Shown here one piece after another: positions 27,505 to 34,646 of a stretch of DNA of 64,000 nucleotides. Position 1 is the stretch's first letter. Each line of letters begins with the position of its first letter. A model generated the notes under the pieces. It searched no databases, had not been told where the DNA came from, and saw only the letters and a program-made list of their open reading frames with translations. Position numbers and translations under genes: made by a program. Origin of the DNA: Bacteroides mediterraneensis. GTDB lineage: Bacteria > Bacteroidota > Bacteroidia > Bacteroidales > Bacteroidaceae. Where the stretch lies: NCBI RefSeq assembly GCF_025993685.1, contig NZ_DAJPEN010000001.1, forward strand, positions 3,162,001 through 3,226,000, in the 5' to 3' direction.

Positions 27505-27518
27505 AGATTTGTTAAAAA

Positions 27519-27622
27519 AAACGCAAGTGCGTTTGGAGAAAAACGTAAGTACATTTTCTTCCAAACGCACTTGCGTTTCAATCAAAACGTCTAAGCGTTT
27601 TCATTCAAACGCAAAGGCATTT
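27519..27622. repeat. Five-unit, 22-bp-period array of near-palindromes (array A)
   Basis: Units of the form AAACGCAAGTGCGTTT start at 27519, 27541, 27563, 27585 and 27607, exactly 22 bp apart, with 6-bp AT-rich spacers. Each 16-bp unit is a near-palindrome AAACGnnnnnnCGTTT or a close variant. Units 1 and 3 are the best conserved and are reverse complements of each other. The array fills the start of the 305-bp space between mgtE and the DUF349 gene; the rest is AT-rich with no gene seen. The same family recurs at 51088-51191. Confidence 0.9.
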
Positions 27623-27809
27623 TTTTCAATTCCTCAAAAACCCTGAAAAAATCCTCTTATTTCTTCCTTTCTCTTCAAAAAATCAGCTACATTTTGTAGT
27701 TTTTGTTTGAAAAAGTATGAAAATCAGATTTTATTTCTTTAATTTGTGAGAGTCTTTTTAAAAACACACATACAAACAAAAGAATTATACTCTTTAAAAT
27801 CTATATACG

Positions 27810-29615
27810 ATGGAAGTAAATGAAACCAACCGCCCATTAACCGAGGCGCCAATGGAAAAGCCCGTTGAAGCTCTGGTTCCTACTGTGGAAGAAACCGAAA
27901 AGGAAACGTACACTCCGAAACAAACGTTGGAGGAAGTGGTGCAACGCCTCAAGGAAATCAACGACAAGAATGACCTGACCGACAAACAGGAAATTGATGT
28001 GCTCAAACAAACATTCTACAAGCTACAAAAGGCCAAATTAGAAGCGGCACGGAAAGCTTTCATCGACGAAGGAGGAAAGGCAGAAGAGTTTATCCCGGAA
28101 ACAGAACCTGCAGAAGAGGAATTCAAGACGGTCATGAATGCCATCAAGGAAAAAAGGAATGCCCTGACAGCCGCTCAGGAGAAGGAAAAAGAGGAAAACC
28201 TGACCCAAAAACTGGGTATCCTGGACAGAATGAAATTCCTGACCGAATCACAGGAAGATACCAATAAGATTTACGACGATTTCAAAAAGCTCCAACAGGA
28301 ATGGAACGAAATCGGACAAATACCTGCGGCCAAAGTCAACGAACTCTGGAAAACATATCAGCTTTACACCGAAAAATTCTATGACATGGTGAAGCTGAAC
28401 AACGAATTCCGCGAATACGACTTCAAGAAAAACCTGGAGCAGAAGACCCGTCTCTGCGAAGCGGCAGAAAAACTGGCCGACGAACCTGATGTCATTTCGG
28501 CCTTCCACCAACTGCAGAAGCTCCACCAGGAATTCCGTGCCATCGGACCGGTGGCCAAAGATTTGCGGGAAGCCATCTGGACCCGCTTCAAGGCAGCCTC
28601 TACGGTAGTGAACAAACGCCATCAGCAACATTTTGAGGAACTGAAAGAGAAGGAACAGAACAATCTGGACCAGAAGACCGTGATTTGCGAGATTGTAGAA
28701 GGAATGGAATACGACACCTTTACCACTTTTGCCGACTGGGAAGACAAGACCAAGGAAATCCTGGCCTTGCAAGCCAAATGGAAAACCATCGGCTATGCGC
28801 CGCAGAAAATGAACGTCAAGATTTTTGAACGCTTCCGCGCAGCATGCGACGAGTTCTTCCGCCGGAAAGCGGCATTCTTCAAATCGGTCAAGGAAACCAT
28901 GGCCGCCAACCTGGAAAAGAAAAAGGCGCTCTGCGAAAAAGCGGAAGCGTTGAAAGACAGTACCAACTGGAAAGAAACAGCTGAAATCCTGACCAAGCTC
29001 CAGAAAGAATGGAAGACCGTCGGTCCGGTAGCCAAAAAACATTCGGATGCCGTGTGGAAACGCTTTATCGGTGCATGCGACTATTTCTTTGAACAGAAAA
29101 ACAAAGCCACTTCCTCACAACGTACGGAGGAAGTGGAAAATCAGGCCAAAAAGGAAGATGTCATCAAGCGGATGGCTGCGTTGGAAGCTTCCGGAGCGGC
29201 CGATGAAGCCACCGCAGAACAGGTACGTGCCTTAATGAAAGAATGGAACTCCATCGGTTTCGTGCCTTTCAAGGAAAAAGACCGCCTGTATAAGGAATTC
29301 CACGGACTAGTAGACAAACTGTTCGACCGCCTGCACCTGTCGGCCACCGAAAAACGGCTGAGCGGCGTACGCACCAGTGGCAATAAAGAAAGTAATCTTT
29401 ATCGCGACCGCGAACGTTTGGTCCGCACCTACGAAGGACTGAAGAACGATATCCAGACTTACGAGAACAACCTCGGTTTCCTGAATTCCTCTTCCAAGAA
29501 AGGAAATACGCTGGTGGCAGACATCACCCGCAAAATCGAACGCCTGAAAAAAGACATGGAACTGGTGCTGGGAAAGATTAAGGCCATCGATGAAAGTCTG
29601 AAAGAAAAAGAATAA
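27810..29615 (+). CDS. DUF349-repeat coiled-coil protein
   Basis: 601 aa, cytoplasmic, no signal peptide. Several DUF349 repeats are visible as LQKEWNEIGQIPAAKVNELWKTYQ, HQEFRAIGPVAKDLREAIWTRF, LQAKWKTIGYAPQKMNVKIFERFRAA, LQKEWKTVGPVAKKHSDAVWKRF and MKEWNSIGFVPFKEKDRLYKEF. Each is a helical unit of about 70 residues with a W-x-x-I/V-G core. The protein is highly charged and predicted to be coiled coil for most of its length. The family is widespread in Bacteroidota, with no firm function. It has its own terminator at 29641-29679 and is probably a single-gene unit. Confidence 0.88.
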   Translation: MEVNETNRPLTEAPMEKPVEALVPTVEETEKETYTPKQTLEEVVQRLKEINDKNDLTDKQEIDVLKQTFYKLQKAKLEAARKAFIDEGGKAEEFIPETEPAEEEFKTVMNAIKEKRNALTAAQEKEKEENLTQKLGILDRMKFLTESQEDTNKIYDDFKKLQQEWNEIGQIPAAKVNELWKTYQLYTEKFYDMVKLNNEFREYDFKKNLEQKTRLCEAAEKLADEPDVISAFHQLQKLHQEFRAIGPVAKDLREAIWTRFKAASTVVNKRHQQHFEELKEKEQNNLDQKTVICEIVEGMEYDTFTTFADWEDKTKEILALQAKWKTIGYAPQKMNVKIFERFRAACDEFFRRKAAFFKSVKETMAANLEKKKALCEKAEALKDSTNWKETAEILTKLQKEWKTVGPVAKKHSDAVWKRFIGACDYFFEQKNKATSSQRTEEVENQAKKEDVIKRMAALEASGAADEATAEQVRALMKEWNSIGFVPFKEKDRLYKEFHGLVDKLFDRLHLSATEKRLSGVRTSGNKESNLYRDRERLVRTYEGLKNDIQTYENNLGFLNSSSKKGNTLVADITRKIERLKKDMELVLGKIKAIDESLKEKE

Positions 29616-29640
29616 AAAACAACGTATATATTTTTAGGCA

Positions 29641-29679
29641 GGCTCTCATTTTCCTCCTCGGGAATGAGAGCCTTTTTTT
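29641..29679 (+). terminator. Intrinsic terminator after the DUF349 gene
   Basis: A perfect GGCTCTCATT/AATGAGAGCC stem is followed by TTTTTTTA. The remaining 300 bases to the next gene hold no ORF, no TAnnTTTG element that I could find, and only AT-rich sequence. Confidence 0.85.
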
Positions 29680-29993
29680 ATCCTGATGCATCTGACTCCA
29701 TTCCCCACATAGAAAGAGTGACTACAGACGACAAAAGCTAACTTTTTGTAAAAATATTCAGGAAATTTTCACTATCCAAAGAAAAAGCATAAATTAAACC
29801 CAAATTTTGAAAACGACACTAAACTACCAAGACTTTTGTATTTACCACAAAATATCCAACGGCATCTACTACGATAAAACGAACTAAAAAAACATTTTTA
29901 CAGAATGCAGGCTGAACAGGCCTTACAAACTACTACATGTACTGAAAACTAAGCGTTTTTCCTACGAAAGACTTAACACCTAACCCCAAAAAT

Positions 29994-32369
29994 ATGAAAA
30001 AAATCAACTTGTTCAAGTTATGGCATGGACTGTTGTGCATGCTCATGACGGTTTCGTTTATCGCATGCGTAGACGACAATGAAGACACAGAGGCACCTTA
30101 TCTGGAAGTCAACCCCGCTACCCTCACGTTTGAAAACGGGGGTACGCAGACCTTGGAAATCTCGACCAACCGCACCTGGAAAGCCAGCGTGGAAGATGGC
30201 AGCTGGATGTCACTTTCCCAAACGGAAGGAGAAGGCTCTGCCAGCATCCAGGTGAGCGTACCGGAAGGAACCGTGGGAGAAGCTAAAATCAACATTGTCA
30301 TGAGCAACCGCTCCGGAATTCTGAAAAGCGCCACAGTAGCTGTGAAAGCGGGTTCCGTGGCCGAATCCAAACTGATTTATCATGAAACGGCAGGCAATGC
30401 GGATGCATCCCAAAAACCTTACGTTTCCAATTACCAAGGATGGGACAAATCGGGAGACGGAGCTGCTACCGTAGAATATGCAGGTTCCAACACGTCTGTC
30501 CGTTCTTCCGGTCTGACCAATACGGACGCTTATGAAGGTGCCTCAGGCCCCAATATCATTTTCTTCGGCTCCTCACCTGCCACCTTCGATATCCGGAAAA
30601 TTACATTGGCAGAAGGACAAACCCATCTGAAACTGACCTTTGGCGCCAGCCGTTCCAAGCAAAATGAGGACAAGAGTTATGACAACTCATTTACCCCGGA
30701 AACATTCAAGCTGGCAGTCAGCTCCAACGGCACGAGCTGGACAGAAATTTCTTACGAAAAGAATAAAGGAGACGCCGACCGTCCTTACTGGATATTGGCC
30801 ACGGCCCAGTTCAGCTTAAAGAAAGCGACTCCAACACTGTACATCCGGTTCACAGCCATGGAAAGTTCCGTATTCCGTCTGGACGACATAACCCTTTCTA
30901 CAGGAAACGGAGGCCAGGAAGTGGATTTGGAAGAAGGTAGCAGCACTCCGGAAGAAGGAGGTGGCACAGCCATCAGCCGCATCATCAAACTGCAAAAGGG
31001 CGGACAGACACAGCTGACTGAAAACATGGAGTTTGAAGCCCTTGTGTGTGGAGACCCCAAGGTGAATAATGCTTCTGCGGGTACCCTCAACCTCATGACT
31101 CCCGATGCCACAACGGCCAATGAAGGGATTGTATTATATAACAGTGCACTCCACGCACAGATACAAGAGACTTTCGCATTGGGAGACAAAGTCAAAGTCT
31201 CACTAAAGGCAGATAAAGTGAAACTGGGAGCCTACAACGGCATTACCCAAGTAACCGACTGGGAAATCAGTGATGTGACCGTTGTCAGCCACAAAAATAC
31301 AGTGACTCCGATTCTTACCACCGCCGACAAGCTGGCTGAATATGCTGGAATGCCTGCCACTGTAAAAGACGTAAAGATTGACGCTCCGGGCACATGGGAA
31401 GCCAAGACCTATACTTTCGGCAACGTGACCGTGTTTTTCAACAAAAATGCGACTTCCCTTATCGGCCAGCCTTACAAAGCCGGAAGCGGTTCTATCACAG
31501 GTATTGTCACGGTATTTAAAGAGAAGGCACAGTTAATGCCACGTAACCTGGAAGACTTGAAGGACTTCGCTTCGAGTGAACCTGCTATCACGGAAGTCAC
31601 TCCACATTCACTCAGTTTTACTGAAGCCGGAGGAAAACAGGATATCAAGGTCACTCTACAGAATGCGGAAGGAAAAAGCCTGAAGGTATCTGGCTTGTCA
31701 GGTATCCTGTCGGCCCAAATAAATGGTACGACTGTCACCGTTCATGCAGAGGCTAACCCTACAGGAAGCGCTGTCAAACAGACGCTGTCCATCCAAATAG
31801 ACGGAGCTGAAAGCAAGATAGAAGTCCCTGTAACCGTGGCTGCAAAAGCCGCAGCAGGAACAAAATTGATCATGAGCGGTTTCGATATCACCAAAGGGAA
31901 AGATGGTTCCGTGGAATTACCTACCGATGGATACAACACGCAAAATACCCAAGATGCTTCCACATGGTATAGCTGGACCTATAATTCCATCCAATTCAAA
32001 AGTGCCAAAATCTGTATCGCAAACGAAAAAAACGGTGGCGGAATACAACTGCAGGGTAATGCATCCGATGCCAAGAAACAAGGATTCATCTTCAATGCGA
32101 CAAAAATTGAAAAAATCCAGTCCATTGAAATCACCCTGAGGGTAGCAGCCAGCTCAAAGTATGCACCTGCCTACCATCTTTATGCAGGTACAAGCGAACA
32201 TCCAAACACAAACACCATTGAACCTGCTTCCTCAATGAAAGAAGAGAACGGATTCAAGGTATATACCCATACTTTCGACCTGACAGACGGTGAATATGAT
32301 TACTTCACCATCAAGAATGATGAAACGGGTGCTGTATACATCGATGCAATCATAATTACCAAAAAATAA
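29994..32369 (+). CDS. Multidomain surface lipoprotein: BACON, jelly-roll and DUF5689 domains
   Basis: 791 aa. The lipobox SFIAC makes a lipidated Cys near residue 25, followed by an acidic VDDNED stretch that resembles the Bacteroidetes surface-export signal. Domains by sequence pattern: BACON (about 35-110, NPATLTFENGGTQTLEI...NRTWKAS), a jelly-roll/choice-of-anchor region (about 115-305), a DUF5689-type OB-fold region (about 320-525), a second BACON-like Ig domain (about 530-625) and a C-terminal jelly roll. It is the first of five genes ending at 38401, and 7 bases separate it from the nuclease. I infer a substrate-capture role at the cell surface; no catalytic motif was seen. Confidence 0.8.
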   Translation: MKKINLFKLWHGLLCMLMTVSFIACVDDNEDTEAPYLEVNPATLTFENGGTQTLEISTNRTWKASVEDGSWMSLSQTEGEGSASIQVSVPEGTVGEAKINIVMSNRSGILKSATVAVKAGSVAESKLIYHETAGNADASQKPYVSNYQGWDKSGDGAATVEYAGSNTSVRSSGLTNTDAYEGASGPNIIFFGSSPATFDIRKITLAEGQTHLKLTFGASRSKQNEDKSYDNSFTPETFKLAVSSNGTSWTEISYEKNKGDADRPYWILATAQFSLKKATPTLYIRFTAMESSVFRLDDITLSTGNGGQEVDLEEGSSTPEEGGGTAISRIIKLQKGGQTQLTENMEFEALVCGDPKVNNASAGTLNLMTPDATTANEGIVLYNSALHAQIQETFALGDKVKVSLKADKVKLGAYNGITQVTDWEISDVTVVSHKNTVTPILTTADKLAEYAGMPATVKDVKIDAPGTWEAKTYTFGNVTVFFNKNATSLIGQPYKAGSGSITGIVTVFKEKAQLMPRNLEDLKDFASSEPAITEVTPHSLSFTEAGGKQDIKVTLQNAEGKSLKVSGLSGILSAQINGTTVTVHAEANPTGSAVKQTLSIQIDGAESKIEVPVTVAAKAAAGTKLIMSGFDITKGKDGSVELPTDGYNTQNTQDASTWYSWTYNSIQFKSAKICIANEKNGGGIQLQGNASDAKKQGFIFNATKIEKIQSIEITLRVAASSKYAPAYHLYAGTSEHPNTNTIEPASSMKEENGFKVYTHTFDLTDGEYDYFTIKNDETGAVYIDAIIITKK

Positions 32370-32376
32370 GAACTGA

Positions 32377-33576
32377 ATGCCTTTGAAAATGACACTCCGT
32401 TATCTCATTCTATTCACGCTCTCTGTCCTTCTTCTTTCCTGTCGGAAAGACAATGAGTCACCCCTTTCCACCGGAACAGCCGAATGGAAAGATGTACCGG
32501 TGGTTTCTTCTCAGTCTGGAAACACCGTCATACAAATTCAAGGTGTCCAGGGAATTAAATGGAACGCTCGCATCACGGAAGGGGCAGCATGGTGTTCCTT
32601 CTCTTTGGCCAACTCCATTCCTGAAAAGGATGGAGTTTTGACCGAAGGAATCAACGCGTTGTATGTATATTTCTCTGAAAATACCGATAAAGAAGACCGG
32701 AAAGCCGGCATCTCGATTCAAATAGGAGAAGGAACCCCCATCTCCTTGGTGCTGACACAGAATGGAAAGATCTCCGGAACGGATGCCGAAACAGACGCCA
32801 AGCGACCGAACAAGGCTTGGGCGGAAATTCCGGACTACCAGGCAAACCCTGCGTTCCAGTATGTGACTCATTATACCCATCTGAACGGTAAATCTGTCCG
32901 TAACTACTCTATATGCTACGACCAGTCGCATAAAGCGGCACTGTGGGTGGCTTACCCACTACACAAATGCTACTTAGGCAACTTAGACCGCACAGATGAA
33001 TGGACATACGACCCGGACATCGAAAGCCTGTACCAAATCTATGTGAAGAGGGCCTATAAAGAACACCCCAAATACGACCGGGGACATCAGATTCCATCCG
33101 CCGACAGGACCCAGACACGTGAAATGAATGCACAAACATTCTATTTTACCAACCAGACACCACAAGTCGGCAAAGGACTGAATCAGGATATCTGGCAAAA
33201 GCTGGAAGAAGTAATCCGCAAAAACTATATCTGCGCGGATACACTCTATGTGGTGACAGGGGCTTATTTTGCCCATTCCAATGTCAAGGCCACAGACAAT
33301 AACGGAGTGAAGGCAGATGTTCCGACTCACTATTTCAAGGTCTTGCTGCGAACCAAATCCGGTATGACAGGCAAATGGGTAAGACAATGTGACGCCTCAC
33401 AGCTGCAAGCCATCGGTTTCTGGCTGGAAAACAAAGCTTATTCCAGCACACAGATTACCAAGGATATATGCAAGAAGGTATCTGAGATTGAGGCGATTAC
33501 CGGGTTCACATTCTTCCCGGGTATCCCCTCTCAAGTAAAAAATGATTTCAACGCCATAGAATGGAATCTCTATTAA
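32377..33576 (+). CDS. DNA/RNA non-specific endonuclease lipoprotein with N-terminal BACON-like domain
   Basis: 399 aa. The lipobox LLLSC near residue 21 targets it to the membrane, probably the outer face. Residues 30-125 form a BACON-like beta domain (NTVIQIQGVQGIKWNARITEGAAW). The catalytic half is a NUC (beta-beta-alpha metal) nuclease: DRGH at residues 234-237, with the general-base His, then FYFTNQTPQ carrying the metal-binding Asn. Such enzymes cut DNA and RNA without sequence preference using Mg2+. Start codons at 32377 or 32389 are both possible. It lies 7 bases after the BACON lipoprotein and 12 before the next gene. Confidence 0.88.
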   Translation: MPLKMTLRYLILFTLSVLLLSCRKDNESPLSTGTAEWKDVPVVSSQSGNTVIQIQGVQGIKWNARITEGAAWCSFSLANSIPEKDGVLTEGINALYVYFSENTDKEDRKAGISIQIGEGTPISLVLTQNGKISGTDAETDAKRPNKAWAEIPDYQANPAFQYVTHYTHLNGKSVRNYSICYDQSHKAALWVAYPLHKCYLGNLDRTDEWTYDPDIESLYQIYVKRAYKEHPKYDRGHQIPSADRTQTREMNAQTFYFTNQTPQVGKGLNQDIWQKLEEVIRKNYICADTLYVVTGAYFAHSNVKATDNNGVKADVPTHYFKVLLRTKSGMTGKWVRQCDASQLQAIGFWLENKAYSSTQITKDICKKVSEIEAITGFTFFPGIPSQVKNDFNAIEWNLY

Positions 33577-33588
33577 AATGAACAAAAG

Positions 33589-34629
33589 ATGAAACCTATA
33601 TTTACGATTCTATTTGCAATTTTATCGTTTTACACGTCAGGACACGCTCAAAAGCCTTATAAGGTGGTATTCTATAACCTGGAAAACTTTTTCGATTTGG
33701 AAAACGACCCAGACGTGTTAGACGACGAGTTTACTCCTGACGGTCCCAAGAAATGGACACAGGACAAGTATGACAAGAAATTGAGCAACATTGAGAAAGT
33801 ATTCTTCGACATAGCGGCCATCGACAAGAGTTATCCGGTTGTCATCGGCGTATGCGAAGTGGAAAACCGCAACGTGCTGGAAGATATTGTAGCCACCAAG
33901 AAGCTTTCTCCTGCCAACTATCACATCGTGCATTACGACTCCCCGGAAATACGAGGGGTGGACGCCGCCTTCCTGTACCGCCCGGATGTACTGCAGCTGG
34001 AAGGCTCCAAGGCCATACGCACGGTGATTCCCTCATTGCCTAACTTCAAGACCCGGGATATTGTCACCATGTGGGGAAAAATCGACCATGAAGATTTCTT
34101 TTTCATGGTGGCCCACTGGCCTTCAAGACTGGGAGGAAAGGAAGCTTCTGCATTTAAACGTATTGCAGTAGGAAGACAGATGAGACACATTGCCGACTCT
34201 GTAAGAGCACTCCGTCCCGCTACCAAAGTCGTTATGATGGGCGACTTCAACGATGACCCGACGGACGAGAGTGTGGCCGGAGAAAAGGGAATAGGAGCCA
34301 AAACCAAAGCCAAGGAAGTCAAACCGGAAGACTATTATGCCCCTAATGCAGCCTTATTGAAAGCCGGATATGGAACCCTGGCCTATGGAGATGCCTGGAA
34401 CATTTTCGACAATATGATTGTCAGCGGGAACCTGATAAACGGGAATTCCGACGGACTTAAGCTGAAAAAGGCAGAAAAATCGAAATTCTACGGCAACATT
34501 TTCAAACGGCATTACATGGTACAGAAAGAAGGACAGTTTAAAGGATACCCTCTGCGCACCTATGTGGGTAACAACTTCCAAGGAGGATTCAGCGACCACT
34601 TCCCCGTGTATATTTATATAGGCAAGTAA
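33589..34629 (+). CDS. Exported endonuclease/exonuclease/phosphatase-family enzyme
   Basis: 346 aa with a signal peptide (cleavage near residue 20, GHAQ) and no lipobox. All active-site residues of the DNase I-like fold are in place: N30 in YNLENF, E90 in CEVENR, H176 in VAHWPS, D219 and N221 in MGDFND, and S335-D336-H337 near the C-terminus. The family includes DNases, phosphodiesterases and sphingomyelinases, so a nuclease is likely here but not proven. It sits between the NUC nuclease and the TonB-dependent receptor, which suggests periplasmic processing of fragments. Confidence 0.88.
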   Translation: MKPIFTILFAILSFYTSGHAQKPYKVVFYNLENFFDLENDPDVLDDEFTPDGPKKWTQDKYDKKLSNIEKVFFDIAAIDKSYPVVIGVCEVENRNVLEDIVATKKLSPANYHIVHYDSPEIRGVDAAFLYRPDVLQLEGSKAIRTVIPSLPNFKTRDIVTMWGKIDHEDFFFMVAHWPSRLGGKEASAFKRIAVGRQMRHIADSVRALRPATKVVMMGDFNDDPTDESVAGEKGIGAKTKAKEVKPEDYYAPNAALLKAGYGTLAYGDAWNIFDNMIVSGNLINGNSDGLKLKKAEKSKFYGNIFKRHYMVQKEGQFKGYPLRTYVGNNFQGGFSDHFPVYIYIGK

Positions 34630-34646
34630 CATTAAATCTTTATCTT

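Noticed and set aside
27519..27622. Resemblance of the 22-bp-period arrays to a CRISPR array
   Set aside because: Units are 16-bp near-palindromes with 6-bp spacers, only five copies, and no cas gene is near. CRISPR spacers are far longer.
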